64,000 bases of DNA. It comes from Chaunax sp. Z400 (taxonomy: Eukaryota > Chordata > Actinopteri > Lophiiformes > Chaunacidae). A program made the position numbers and the translations under genes. The stretch covers positions 18,581,001 to 18,645,000 of the forward strand of contig CM075188.1 in assembly GCA_037577475.1 (NCBI GenBank), written 5' to 3'. Shown here piece after piece: positions 1 to 15,300 of this stretch. Position 1 is the first letter of the stretch. Each line of letters opens with the position of its first letter. The notes beneath the pieces were generated by a model. The model was not told where the DNA came from. It did no database searches and was given only the letters and a program-made list of their open reading frames with translations.

Positions 1-247
1 ATTAGGCCTAAGTCAATTTTTGATACATTAAGACTAAAATACCTCTATTGAAATTAATTATTTTCTAAAACCTATAAAGCACATTCAGTTTTTTCCCCCA
101 ATACAGATGAAATAATAAATAAATGAAGTGGGGAAATTAGTTTAGGAGAAGAAGATAAGCATTTATTTATTTATCCGTTTGCTCGCAGAACTGAAAGGTA
201 GATCTTTGGTTCTTAAAATACAAATATGCTTTCTACAAGTTGTGTAC

Positions 248-342
248 CTTGGATCTCCTGGCTGGGGTTTTCTGGATCCTAGTTCCTCTCGCCGAGCCTC
301 ATAGATCTGGTTGATGACTCCATTTCCCAGTTCACACATCAA
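248..342 (-). CDS. acap2: acap2 coding exon 16 (last in window)
   Basis: Encodes LMCELGNGVINQIYEARREE, then LGSRKPQPGDP plus two bases, in the ArfGAP domain. The acceptor is TGTCACAG and the donor CCAAG/GTACAC. The remaining exons lie to the left of the window. Confidence 0.94.
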
Positions 343-3300
343 CTGTGACAGGTGTACAACAATAAGTTTATTAACAAACAAAAAAACCACACTGGGATAA
401 TCAAGCGGGCATCAAAATGTATAACACAGCAACATGTAAGAGAATAGATCAAGAGAAAAATAATTTGATATCAGATTTAATAAAAAGTAAGGCTTTGCGT
501 TTGAAATAGATGCTCATGTATATTTATATACCGACATCAGTTTGTCCTCACTCACCTTAAGTAGTTCTGGCTCCCATGTATCCAAAGTCAAAGACCGAAC
601 CTTAGAGAAATGCACTCCCAGACTCCTGCAGATGAAAGATGCATTAAAAATAGTATAATCTCCTTTCTCATTGTGCTTTTAGTTTGGACGGAATAAAATG
701 GTTAAATGCTGCTGAATCCTTAAGATTACACTTTTCAACACCCAGTTGTGATTTAGGTTTCAGCCACAAGGTGGACATTCGAGTCTGCAGATTCATGGGA
801 GTTATCAGCTTAGATCACAAAAACCCAGTACATATAGGATGCAGTTTTCAGATAAACAAACAGCACCATGACAGCTCTATATACTTCTATAACAGGAGGG
901 AACATGCCAGAGAAGTCACAAAGTTGTTTACGTAAACGCCTCAAGTCAAATTTATTTGAATTCCTGAACCCACTCTGGTTAAGACATTACAATAGAGATC
1001 TGAACTGAATCCCAACTGATTACTGTTTTATAAAGATAACATGGGGACTGACCTGGACAAAAGTAATATTTAATAAGTTAAAGTAATATTGTGACTGTAT
1101 TGTCACCAGTTGTCAAAACATTCCACACAGGCTGGGGGCTCATAACAGTGAGTTTACATTCCATAAATCCTTGAAGATCTAAATTACATTCATAGATTCA
1201 CACCAAAAGATTTTCCATAACTAAGGCCACACGCAATGACTACTTTTAATCCTGTCCACCATTCACTGAACCAAAATAAACTAAAATGTGCTGATATTCT
1301 CTCCTTATTAGTTTGTCTCAGTTTCTCCTAAATATTTAAATCATGTAAATGTTCATAATATAAGAGCTTTAAGAGCCATTCCTATGTGTCGAGCTGTTTG
1401 TGTTTTAATTTTGCTTATGAAACACCTTACTACTTTACCTGTGGATTCCAGAGCACTGTATACAGAGGGTTATGCCCAGATTGATGCTGGCCCAGCGGGG
1501 GTCTGGCTGGCCACAGTCACAGCAGCAGGCGTTGCCCTGGATGGCCAGGACCTTCTGCAGGGCACTCTCTCCTTTCAGTGATCTCTCCTTCGGCTCCCCA
1601 CCAGAGTCCAGGCTCCCTGTCGATGTGGACGACTTCCTATCCAGCTTCTGACATGAGAGAGACAGGGTTTTGAAAGATGCCAGCATTAAGTTTTAACTTG
1701 TGATTTATATATCGATTTATTTATTTAAAGTGTACGTGAATCCTTTTCACTAGTCCCACGGTGTCAGTGTGTTTGTTTATTACCTCGCCGTCATCTCCCT
1801 TGTCACGGAAGGCGGTGGCGATGCTGTTTTGGACGGCTTTGATCCAGGCCTGTCGCAATTTCTCTGAGTCTGCCTGCATCATACAGCTCCTGTTGGGACA
1901 GACGAGCATCACACAACTGCTGTCTGCCTAATGTGTTAGTGAGTGTGAGTGTGTGCGTGTGGTAAGAGGTGGGTACATTGCTGCCCCACCTTCCCACCTT
2001 TGGTAACATGCTCATTAGACAGATAGGGAGTCATATTTGTTGACTCGACTTACTTGGTGGGCGACACCACTTCGAAACAGAAGCGACGCTCTATGTCCTC
2101 ACAGTGTTTGACTGTACAGAGCCTCAAGTCTTCCACCACCACTGTAGGGTTGTCCTGAAGTAAAAGCACAGCAGCTTTGGTTACAACATGGTAGAAGGTG
2201 ATGCTCAACGGTAGTTGCAATATTTAGCACAGATTCACAACGTGTAAAGTTTTCCAATGTTTTAATAAAGCAGGTACAGACAAGGCTACTATAATTAATA
2301 TACCATGAGTTGATGTGGCTACATTCTGGAATGGAAATAGCTTGAAAATAGAATAGCTTTGCAGATATGTTTTCATATATGTTGGCTTATGCAATAAAAT
2401 ATAACACAAAATAATTTCCTCAATGTTTATGCAATGAAAATTAATGTGTATATTGTCACATGGATGATAAATGTCAACTCTAAAGTTTAGAAAGCAAGCA
2501 TTGTGTTATTTTTCTTGTATACACTGAGCTGCATAATGGTTACATCTACATCAATTTGACACAGAAACTTACAACTGTGGTTGTCTGTTTTATTGCCTAC
2601 CACAGCTCTTAAAATAAGCTACAGCATCCTGTTAAAAATGCACGGGGAGTTTTAAGTGCTTATGTCAAACACATGCATAGGAGTTACTTTGACGAACCTT
2701 AAATTTCTTCTGGTAAACTAGCTGATTGTTCTGGATGGAGAACCAACGCCTGGAAGGAGATCAAGAGAAAAACAAAGTCACATGCAGGTGCCAATGACAC
2801 TCCTAAAATAACAGGCTTTGACATTGTTTCAATGTGGATGCAACGCCCAGAGACAGTGCTGATTAGTATATATATTTATTCAGGATGTCACTGGGTCAGC
2901 TCATGTTAGAACAGACTGTAAACTCTGGTATTCAAAAAAGATACACGTTCTTTACAATTTGAAAAAAAAAATATGTCTTCATAAAAAATATAAAGACCTG
3001 TTTATAAAACACATCTTAGCTTTAAAAGAAAGAGGCGACATTTTGGTATGAGTCATTCAAATGGTTCTATATTTATATGCAACCCAATTATACTGTGCTT
3101 AAAAATTCCTCATCAAAATAAAATGTCAAAGTACTTGATGAGGTTTTAAACTGTAAAGCACCTTTAATATGTCTACATTTTGATGACAGTGCTTGCCCTA
3201 CAAAATCCACAACCAGGCCACGAGATCTAGTCCTTAATCATAAAATTGAAGCTGCGTTATATTCATAAAGATGTTAATTGAGCTCCGTGTGTCGTACCTA

Positions 3301-6300
3301 TTCCATGTCTTGAAGGCATTGCTGGCTCTCTTGAAGAGATAACCCTCCATGGCGATGCCATTGTCTGCATCCACATTGTACTCTAGCTTGGTGTCGTCAT
3401 TCGAGAAGTCCTGAACAAAGGTGAAAAGGAGAGAAAGTTGGAAAGGAAGTCGAAGTGTAAGAAAAAAGACGGAGGAGCAAAGACAAAGAAAAGAGAGGAG
3501 AAAATACAGAGAAAGAAAACAAAATATGGCAGCATTAAAATAAAGTATTCTATGTAATAAGAATTCTCCTGTTTTCATTTAGACCTAGGGGATTTCCTGA
3601 AGAAGAATGACAATGCACTTTTCCCAAAGTCACAAGTCAGACCTTTCTTAGGCTAAATAACTTCCACTTAGGCTGCTCACATTGGCCTGAATCAAGTTTT
3701 AAACCAAAAACTGCATGAGACAGCAACAACAGGCATGCTTACAGTGTAATAATAATTTACAATACATTTAATATCTTACTTAAGACGAAAGTTAAACATA
3801 GATATACGGAGTTACATGCCACTTCATTGAGATTTCAAACTGTGTTATGTAGTCCATTCTACTTCATCCACATCTTCCCTCTGTCTTTGATTTGACAAGT
3901 CCATATGGAAAAATAAGATATGCCAGGAATGACCTAGTTCTGTGCTGATGCACAAAAAGTCTTTTAATTAAGATGACAAAAAAATGCAGGTCACAGGACA
4001 AACTGCACTGATAAATGGCACTGTAGGGTTTTTATTACCTAGTTATTAAGCTACATGTACAGTAGCTCGTTAGCGGGTTAATTATTGTCCTCCAAAGGGT
4101 GAAGTTGCAAAGTGAGCTTACATGGATCCTTTCTCTCATCCACTCTTCTGCTGTAACCCAGTCTCATGCGTTCATGGGACTGTTCCTATGGACATCCGAG
4201 GTTTAACTATGCCTAGGATGCCAATGCTCCCAACACCCACCCAGCTTCCTCAGTTTCAAGTGCCATTGAATACAATGATGTGTGTGTATCCTTGAAGAGT
4301 GTCACCATCTCCACAACCAATTACAGTTTGAGGTCTGTTACTGTGATAAATTGAGAAGAGTCATCTTTACTGTCATTCTAGAAACCTCCAAAAACTTTTC
4401 CCCCCCGACACAGATGTGTCTGATTCATCTTGTCCTCTATCATAAAAACCAGTGCTCCGATCAAAACAATTGTAAGATTACAAACAAACTGAAGTGGTCT
4501 GCTACATAGATGTTGAGTTGCCAGTTGTTATTGTTTATTATGAATTTGAATATGTTCATTAACTCTGAGGTCAAATCAGCCTCCCCATGGTTGTATATAC
4601 TATTTACATGGTTCTATATTATTTGCAATGTTAAGGCAGAGGAACGCCCACCTAGAGTTAATTGTGACCTAGATCTGCTTTTTTGGAAAGTGTCATGAGA
4701 TAACTTTTGTTGTGATTTGGTGCTATATAAATACGATCACCTTGATTTTTCTAAAAGTGGTACAAAGTTAACGTACAGTAGGGACACTCAAATGTCATTA
4801 TTAGCATCACAATTACATTTTAAGCTAATAATGTATGGAAAAATAACTCAGCAGTGGTATGACACCTGACCTGATAAGAAAACCACCAATAATTCAACTT
4901 AGGTCATGGAAGACATAAACTGACCTTTTTGATGCATGTGTGCATTAATTCACACATGCACACACACACACACACAAGCACACACACACACACACAAGCA
5001 CACACACACACACACACAAGCATAAATATCCATATAACCTTTAACAATCTCTAATTAAGAATGATGCTTTTCATCAATTACAATACTTTCCGGTTTGGCT
5101 ATGGGTTGAGGAATTTTCGTGACCACTTGGGGTCTAGGAGATTATTTTCAACCCTGTTACATTTAACAACAGGTTTTGGTCAATCTATAAGTAAAGCGGT
5201 TGTTCCTACATTCTGAAACATTTTTGCCTAACAACGGTATTTATCCAATGAAAAAAAACAGTGACAATGGATTGCGAAGAAACAGCAATCCATTCACTGA
5301 CCTCATTCCAGCAACCTGACTTCACTTGTAGCAGTCACTGACACCAACAATGAGGCATCAAAACAGACATGCTGCATTATCAAGACAAATCAACACGAAG
5401 GTGCAAACATCTACACAACACACACTGCAGTCTATTAGCGTTTAGATCAAACGAGATGAAAGCCAGGAGCAGGTAGGGTCACACTCTACGTACAGAGGTC
5501 GGCCTCCAAGCGCAAAAGTTGCGGCAGTCTGGTAAAGGGTGTTCAGTCACCTCCTAAAATGTCACACATGGCAAGAGAAAAGAAAAATGTATTTCCTCAA
5601 GCCAACATAGAGGAAGGTAAGATATAATAGACTTATCGAAACATGAACACAGAAAATCACTATAAACAGCCATGGTACCGAGTCACTGCTGCGTGCACAG
5701 ACACATACATCACTCTAAGGCAATATCCCTCCTTTTGGTGCACTCACCAGATACCAAACGTAGTGAAAACGGCTGAAAATCTTCATTTTTCATGAATGTT
5801 TTGAGTTTCCACGTGAGGCTGATGAATCTTCACTTCAAAGTCTCCCTGTGTAGCATCTCAAAGCTGCCGTTACTCTAAGCAGCCTGGCTTGTGTCTTCAA
5901 AAAACTATTCTCACCTCCTCCTGTCCATTGGCTGTGTAAGTCAACCAAAACTTGGGTTACTGCCTCTGCTCCTCCTCCTGAGGCAGCGTGCGCCAAGTGA
6001 ATATCACCTGCATGTGTGTGTAATGCTGGTGTGACTGTTGGGTTAGAATAATCAAGTGGACCGTGGAGGGCATCAAACATTTATAGAACTTCACTCTAGG
6101 AGACATGCACTCAGGTTTTCCCCTCACTCATACGCATGTAAATAAAGCAGCCAATCCTTCAACCATGTTGAATGTTTTTAAATATGCGAGGCTTTAAAAT
6201 GTGTGCAATAAAAGCATATGACTGAGACTCTGGCTTGTTATCAAAGAGAAACAATCAGACTATTTTAATACCGTACTGGTATCAAAAACAATGATACCTT

Positions 6301-9300
6301 TTATGTCTTTATTAGGTATGACAGGAAAATTAGCAGCCGGTCTCTCTCTCTCTCCTGCAGCTCTACTGTGACAGCCTTACTCTGTGGTCACAGTGCTGCT
6401 GCCGAGTAATGCTAGCCGTCATACAGAATCTCAACCCATTCAACTCTCATGAGGATGGAAGGTTTCATCAACGCAATAATGAAAAAAACTTCATGTGCAA
6501 GTGAAAATAACACAATGTATATAAAATAACATTATGTGCAGAAAGGACAACATGTAACAAGTAAAGGTTTTAGTGTTTTATAAGACATTTCAAATTGGCT
6601 TTTAAAACTCACTTTAGGTCGCAGGTGTAAGAGAAAGGAAGAAATATTTTGTACCAATGGAGTTTCGCAACACTACCAGTGTGTCCAACTTTAACTTATT
6701 TTTCAACTAGTAATTGATGTCCCAAAAGCAAATACAACTCAGTAGATCAGTTTATATATATTATACTTTATCAAATCAGTAAAAAGTATGTTCTTCTGGA
6801 AGGTGGTAAAGTAGCTTGTAGTGATAAAGAATCTGTCTTGTTAGGCCACAGATACAGTCCCTGCCACAGCAAGTACTCTATGTAGCGAGAGTCTATACAC
6901 ATACATGCAAACTGCTAAGCTGTCATTAAATAGGATTCTACACCCCACACTTTAAATCACAGTGTGTGCTTTAATTTAATGTTATTGAATTAACATTTGT
7001 TCACTTTATTAACGTTACGGGTATTTCATTAAGTACTACAGCACTGTTAATATGCTAGAGTAAAGCCATGGTAAAGAGTTACCAAATCATCTTATCATCG
7101 CCCATTTCCATTATAAATATGGCAGAACAAAGCATTTCTTTTCAACTGCACTTGCAGAATGTCATACACATACGGAGTCCTATTAGTAAGCTTTACTAAT
7201 CTTAATTTTATTAATGCACTGAGGGTGACATATGCATATGTTAACTGGAAAAGGCACAAGGACACGTGTGACAACTAGAAATCTAGTAAAGTGCATCACA
7301 TTATGTAAACTGGCAATTTAACCTTGTGATGAACAAGCTCGCTCATCTCGCTACAATGTGAGCTTCAGAAGTGGCATCTAAGCAGTTACAGCAAAGTGTA
7401 CAGTATCTATTCTACCACACAGACATGATGCACAAATGACAGTAAGGGGAAATAAAAAGGAAGAGACAGAGAGCTTACCTGCAGAGCAGCCTGAGGCGAG
7501 TAGGAGGGGAAGAGATGGGGAAAAGAAAGAGCAGTAGCAGAAGAAAAGAGGAGATGGTTGGTTAGGAGTGTCTGTGTATAAACAGCCAGATGAGAGAGAG
7601 CGATGGGAGGGAGGCAATATAAAAATAGCATCAGATAAATTGAGGAAGGGGAGGATAAGTGGTCAAGGACAGGTGGAAATTGCCACATGTGCCCTCACTG
7701 ACTGAGCAAAAGGGGCAGAACAAATCATTTCAAAGTGACAGATGAAAAGAGCAACAGAGGGGACGAGCAGCAAGGTGTCTCAGAAGAACTACTTGCATAC
7801 AGTCAGAGACTGAAATGAATGTCAGAGATACACAGGAAAATTAACAGAAGCCCAGCAGGCAGCAGCTGGGTGTAGAACCAACAGATGTTGTCTGGAGTTA
7901 ACTATGCTCTGTGATGTACAATTAAAGCTAAGGGCCCTCACATATTGTAAAACAACAACCCAAATCCTGCTTAGCCTGTATTCTGTTGAGGGTTCATAGG
8001 GCTACAAAGGAATTAGTGTCTAAAATGAACAGAGGCCAAAGGGAAAAATGTTTCAAGATATCTAGATATTGTTTTAAATTATTAAAAGATTAAATGTTTG
8101 AGGTTAAAAATAGCCTGATAGTTTTAAGTATACTATTTCTGCCCTCGCCTTTTTACATTTCATTTCTACCTGGCAATAAATTGAAAGGTATGACTAACTA
8201 GGGATCTTAGGAATGGCATGGGTGCCAACCAATGATGGAGCGAGCTGAAACCCAACCTTGTTTATTTGGAAATGGGTTTCCGTCAGCCGTTAATAATGCA
8301 TGGGTGCGTAGCTGAGATCATCCTGGGGATCACCTTGCACCTGACGGCGGGCTACTACTTCCATTCACCTAAATGACAAATTTACAGTAAATGGCTGAAA
8401 TCAATATCTTAAATATATGAATATTCTGGATGGACTAATTATTTTTATTTGAGTATTACTTTAAATTGCAAATAATTTATTTGTTATTTGAATTTTAATC
8501 AACCAAACAAAGTGATGCCAGTGAGGGGCGTTGTGATGAGGGGGGTAAGAGCACCTGGCCATGGGGTAGAAGGCAATTCCTGCAAGATCCCAGCTGAATG
8601 CTTTTGGTTTACTTTTAATGAGAGGAGGCCTACATGCAATAAGACAGGCTTTATGAAGGTTAAGAGGCTCTACCAGCCATTAAGTCACCACACAGAGTTA
8701 GTGTGTGTGTGTTTGTTTCTGTGTTTTTCAGGTTGCTAGGCAGTCAAAAGGTGGATAAAGTCGTGATGATTTCCCATTCGCAACTGCACACATACATATG
8801 CGTTTTGAAATTTGTGTGCCAGGTGCTAAATGTAAATGTGGTTTTCGGTTATCAAGTGCTTTGTGAGAGTGTGTTGGGAAAATGGGACAGCCTTGTGAGA
8901 GGGTACCTTTTGCTGGATGGTGGAGTGTTTCTGCTCCATGTCCCTCTTCTCTTTGGCAGCATCCACCACCAGCTGGTCCAACTGCAAGAGACAGAACAAA
9001 TGATTCATCAAGCTTACTGAATCACCGGGTCACATGTACTTAATTTTTGAGTAATTACATTTTTTTTAGTGCTTTTCTTTTAAGAAATGCAATTTTTTTT
9101 TATATTGGGCAAATTGAAATGACTCAAAACCAAGATGACACATAAAAGACAAATACAATCAATTATTCTTATTCAAGGTAAATCTCATCACTTTATTTCT
9201 TTTGATTTTTAAAAAAATGTATCTTCTAAAATAATTACAGAAAAAGCACATAAAAGACTTTTGACTGCACTTGAATGGTGTTCGCAGGATGAGGTTTCAG

Positions 9301-12300
9301 AGTTTTCCTCTTGATAATCTGTTGTCACAATATGACTTTGGAGGAAGTTTAACTTCTTTCTAACCTAGCCCTGTCTTAATAACAGGTTTGTCAAGGAACT
9401 TTAAATAGTTGTCACAGAATAATCTAGAACTCTTAATTGGGTAACTAAAAGCTCTGAAACCCCCCCCCCCCCCAATAAATTTGGATTGATTCAACATTAT
9501 CAGCCTCTTTGTGACCCTGCCAATGCATTAAATGCCTTCATTTTCTTAAAATCAGGAGAGAGTAGTCGATTGGCCACACACATTTGATGTGAGCGAAACT
9601 GGCAATAATGAAAGAAGGAGAGAAGAGAGAAAAGAGGAAATAGAAATGTTGAAAAACAGACATGTTAAACATGTGTGTTATGTTTACAACAGATTAGCTG
9701 TGTTCTTCTGATTTTTATGAAGCAGTGGTGGTTTTACAAACACCACTTAATGTACCACAATTTCAAACCAAATTTGATTTATACTAATGGGCTACAGGGA
9801 AGCAAGTTCACAAAAAATGAGAAAAGGGTGGACCTAACATTGACTTCCTGTCTGATGGAACAATTTTTTCAATTGTAACTTTTAGTAGCTACAATTTACA
9901 GCTAAATCATTTCTTCTGACTATCTGTTTGATTGGCTGTTCTTTCTTTCAGAAAATATAGAACATTTGAGGAATATCTGAAAAAAATGCTGCTATCCAAA
10001 AGTTTTTGGAAAGACAGCATTTGAGGGAGTCTTTTGTTTTGTTTAGAAAGGAAATGGGTGGACGGCAGAGCAGCAGGCTGATAACATCAGATGGGAAATG
10101 TTTCCCTTGTCCCATCATAACAACTAGTCCAGTCGAGTCCACGTCTATCTGGCTCTATCTGAATCTGCAAGACAGTAGTGTATGTGTTTATGTGTTTTAG
10201 CTCTCCACATATTTTGTGACAGTGACTCACCTTAACTTCAAAATCTATCATCTATGCAACTATACGGCCCCCAGTGACTATGACAGCAGAGACAATCACC
10301 TCCAATGTTTCAATCTGCCTGTGTTTGGACCAATCTGACGCATTTCATCACTTAACCCTCTGTGCAGATGGGTCTTGACATGTAACAATGATAACAAGCT
10401 GCCTGATTCATGGAAAGGATACAAAACATCCTTTTGAATAAATATATTCACTAAACACATGCTCAGCCCTGAGGCTATGTGTCATGGAAAGATGCAATCA
10501 GAGGAATATTTTATATATAGAAGCAGCTTAAGGGTGGAAAAAGTAGCATATTTGCCATGAATCAAACGCATTAAGAATGGAACATCAGAAATCTTACATG
10601 ATTAACAAGAGAGTTGATCCCAGTTAATATTTATGTGTTAGTGTTTTGTCATCCCCCTACTCTAACTTTCTGTATCAGTAGTTTTTTTTAATATACACCA
10701 GCTCAGTAACTCATTCACAAACAACCACAGGAACGTTCTTGTGAAAGTTCCTCTGTGTTCTGCAAGTACTGTATGCAACCAATCTCATATTATTTTCAGG
10801 CCTCTATCTGTTTAAATTTTTTAACAGATTAATTTCTTTTTTTTTGGGTTCTTACAAGGTTTACCTTTATACCCCCCCCCCCAAAAAAAACAAAAAACAA
10901 AACACTAGCAACACTGACAGGAACATCATGCAAGACAATTAGTTAATAAGTGGCCCATGTCCTCCAATTTAGCGCTTTTACTCCAAGCCAGGATATATAA
11001 TCAGTTTTATGTGTTCATCCCCAACTACTTCTACTTCATCTCCTCTCTCCAAACTTTAATAATAAAATAAAGACCACAAAATGTACTAGCATTCATTTCC
11101 CACCCTTGACGGGATTGAAGTCATATTATCAGACCTGTTGACAGCCTTTCCACACCTCCCTGCATAGCTTCTCCACCTTCTTCAGCTTCATGATTGAGAA
11201 GAGAAAAGACAATATCCACAGTCCTCTTGTCACTGCTCCCCACTGCTCAGCCTCTGATTGTCCTCTCCTTTCGGTTTTGCACTGTTCCAAACTTACAATG
11301 CACTTATATTATGGTTGATGATCTCTTTTAACCTCCCTCTCCACGATCTGGTTTCTAATACAGTCTTTGGCAATTCTCTCCCCTTCTCCTCCCACAGTCA
11401 TTGCAGTCTTTTGAGTGTTGAGGATTTACAGTCCATGTCTTCCCATTCTACGTCAATCACTTTTCATGTTATTCTGATTCTCATCCATTCATAAAATCTG
11501 ACTTTTCAAAGTGGGTCCTGCCTTGCCAGCTTTCTTCCCCAGCACTCTTTAGTGCTTTCTGTCAACTCCTTGAGACCAACATCAGTTGGTGGTGACTTCA
11601 CAGCAAGAGGGTTAGAAACCACTCTTCCCTCCAATCCAATTCAAAAGGATCACTGGGTCTTCAGATTGTGCCTCTAAAATGGCCTTGTTTTCTGTTTTTC
11701 AAAAAAACAAACAAAAAAAAAACCCTCAGGCTCCTTTTGGTAATCTTTTTTGTTGGTGAAAACATTATAAAAACATGGTTTCAAGCTAGCTTTCTCCTCA
11801 GAGGTTCCCTCTACTCTTCTGCTCCTCTCCAGCTCAACAATCCAAAGCTGGAATCCTTTCTTCCATGGACTTGTACCCAAGTTTAAGAAATATAATCCTC
11901 TCATACGGCTCTTCGACTGCTCTGGCCTCAGAGTCTATATCCACACCTTCAGCCTCAATTTCTGGTTTCTTTGTTGTGTTTGCGCGAATGACTGTCAAAC
12001 CTATGAGTGTGACTGTTGGAAAACCCTTTCCCAGGACGCTGGCTGCTCTCTTCCTCATTCCTGCTAACTGTCAATGCAGCTCCACTGTGATAATTATCTT
12101 CAAGTCACATTCGGGCCGTCCTCTGGCTCAGAGGGAAGGCTCTGTTTATCAGAGGATGCACACAGACACACAAAGAGGTGAACCGAATCAAAAAGACAGC
12201 AGTGGACACACAAAAAGAAGATAGGGGTCATCTGAGGTGAAGACAGAAGGTCAAGGTTCAGTTGTACTGATCTGTAATGATCCAGTGTAAACGCAGGAAG

Positions 12301-15300
12301 ATGGCCAAAAGTTAGATTTCAAAGTCATCACCTGACCTCAAAGCTCTAAATGAGCCACTGAACAAGAATGGTGTTTAAGTAATCAAACAATAATATCCTA
12401 GTCTGCATATACACATCTCTATCCATGCACATCCACCCCATGATGGTGCACTGGTTTATACTGCTAATCCGCTCAAAACAGATTCTAGAATCTGAAAAAA
12501 TAGCTGCTTGCTTATGTTGTAAGAGTTGATGACGTGTGTAGTAATAACATTGGAAGTGTTCCTCGGAAATAGCTTAGTGTTTATTTATAAGTACTGAATT
12601 GAAATTAAAGGAAATGAGTGACACATAAATTGTTAGCCGTCCAGACTAACTTCTTAGCTAATAAAGTTCAATTCTTTTTGACAACAAATAAAAGCAGTGA
12701 TGTAACCATCTTATGAGTAATATTGAATCAGAAAACTAAATTTCCACCAATCATTATTGTTATCTCATTATTGTTGATATTATAAATTTGGTGAAATGAT
12801 GCCTGTAAATTTCTACATAACATGTCTACATTTTTATACAATTTTGATAGCTAATCACAATGAGATGAGATCAAGAAAATGACTTTAAATTTAGCTGGTT
12901 GATTTTGTCAATTTCTGAATTTGTGTGTGTGTGTTCTGTATCCTGTACCTGTCCTCCAAGCAGCTTCATGAGAGGTTGTAGTTCACTAAAGAGGTCATAT
13001 CCTTGGTGGAAGAATGTCAGGTGGGCGTACATGAACGATAACATCTGTGGGAAGACCACGAAAATTCAGTCATTAGAGCTGCTGCAAGTATCACTTGATG
13101 TGTAAGAAAAGTATACTTACTGATTTCAGGATTTCCGATCTTCTCTTGGATTGTAGCACATTGATCTTTAATGGGGAAAAAAAGTGAGAATTATGAATGG
13201 TGTTTTATCATTAATTTTCAGTAGTGCTGAAATAGGGAAAACTAAACACGTACTAGAGGCAAGCATTAACAACTAAAGACCAAAATTTACAGTAACAATA
13301 TAACATGTGAGAAAGATACACACACAGAAAGGAAGTGGCAGTGGGGCTGATCAAAAAAAGAGACAAAAAGAACATGACAGAAGGGGGAATGAGGTAAGAA
13401 TCTGGGGATTAAACCAAAAAAGAACTTCATAGAAAGTTACAACAGGCAGATGAATGTAAAATGAGTCAAACATAAACTGAGTCAGCACCAGGGGGAGCAC
13501 CAGGTCTCGTGTATAAATGAGGGATGCAGTTGTGGCCTGTCTCACTTATCATATACAGCACATTACACTGCTCCTCTCTCTGAACACAGACAAATTAATG
13601 CATGTTGTAAATACTGACGGTGATGCTAGGCTTTATTGTGACTGACAGGAACTGATGACTGCTTTGTGTCGGTGAATGCATTTGGTGGATATAAAAGGTA
13701 GCAGCTTCTAAACTGATTTTAACACTGTTGGATACTTATGGGTTATCTAGGGTGGAATTTGTTTTCTTGTTTGTGTCCTAAAAGCAGGGACACCGATGAA
13801 CCTTTCAAATCTTCTTTGTGGTCAGCAATATTTGTTTAGTTGTGGGTTTGTAGGAAGTTTTCCTTGGCAACACTAACCACATTTGTGTGAGTACACAGAT
13901 GTACACCCAGGAAATGGAGCTTATTTTTTCTCTCTACCAGCCACAGTGACTGGTGAATCACAACTTTTACAAGCCCCCTCCTCTCAATTAAAGTTATTAG
14001 TAGTTTTGATTGGGGTAGCTCCTCTGCCACAAGCAAAACTCATGAGCATTTGTTTGGTAACACTTGTAAGCCTTTAAAGACACGAGGTTTGAGCAAGACT
14101 AGTCAGACAAGGGAAATTTCTCATCATCTCGACTGTGCTCCTACTTTTCAGTGTTATGTGTGTATTTGAATTTTAGGCATTGCTTTGTATGTCAGACGGC
14201 TGTTTTAAGGCATATTGTTTCATGAGACGTGTTTTTTTTTTTTTAGACTTAATCAACAGACAATAAAGCAAACCCAGAGTTTAAAGTTCAGTATTTAATG
14301 ATCGAGCACTACGTGGCACCACAGGGTAAAAGAGACGTGCTCCATTCCTAAACTGCCATGAATGCAAGTCTGGCGTACAACCTCTCATATATTTTCCTCT
14401 CCCTCTACCATATTGCATGTCACTGTAAACGGTGCACTGTATAATTAAGAAGAAAATGCCACAAAAACAATATAAAAATAACAAAAAGAGCTTAAATCTG
14501 ACTAAATGTTTCCTGCGAGCACATCTGCAGAAGTGAGCAGCATTCTTAACGTGCTGACAGAACGATCCAAACGTGAAACTTTGAAGGAGACCCATTTAAA
14601 TCCACTATGCTAGCTTGTAGGGCTTATAGATTTCCTATAAGCAGACTAACAGGCAAGATAAAAACTCATGTAATTCCACAAGCCAGCCTTTATATTATGA
14701 GAGAGTGATTATGCTGTGAGCCACTTGAGCAGACAGCCAAGCCTATTTTGAAACCTGTTTTTAGGGTTTCTAATCTAATTTTGGAGCAGACTGTGCCATA
14801 CAGCATTGTCTGCTCCTTTGGAGTGAGATTCAATAACATGGCTGGCAACTGCCTTACAAGAAAGCATGAAGCATTCGTCTACTGTAACTGTGGCCCAGAG
14901 GAGAGACCAGCTGATGTATTCAATGATACATGAGCAATTTTTACTGCTTAAGGTTAGAGTACAAGAACTCTACAGTATGTGGCTTTGAAAAAAATCTAAC
15001 AGACATAAACAGATTTGTTTCTCATGTACTTCCTTCTCCTGCTGTCTTCTTTTTCTGCCTGTTCTTGATTTTGCCTAAAAGATTTAACCATTTCTTCACC
15101 ACAGTATCTCAAAACATGATGGCTTGTTGGTCATAAGAGCACGGTGAAATCTTTCTATCAATCCACTTTCAATCAACATTTTATCCATGTATTAATTAAA
15201 GTGTTGTGTGTTCACAAACTGAGGAAAAGTAATAATAGAATAATAAACTATGAATCCATCTATATGCAAGTGCATATAGATGCAGTATGGAACTATACTA

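Larger units (their letters stand above)
626..3297. other. acap2 introns 10-14 (short introns)
   Basis: Introns at 626-1438, 1648-1783, 1890-2053, 2155-2697 and 2750-3297 separate exons 10-15. I see nothing else in them. Confidence 0.7.
3411..8906. other. acap2 intron 9 (5.5 kb)
   Basis: Holds the retroposon tail at 4661 and the CA repeat at 4951. The rest is unremarkable, and the short ORFs there show no homology I recognise. Confidence 0.7.
8982..12948. other. acap2 intron 8 (4.0 kb)
   Basis: Contains two poly-C runs and the coding-like broken stretch at 11090-12120. Otherwise AT-rich and featureless. Confidence 0.65.

Noticed and set aside
7378..7688. Overlapping Ser/Leu/Pro-rich minus-strand frames
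   Set aside because: Generated by a GA-rich low-complexity stretch in acap2 intron 9. No homology was recognised.
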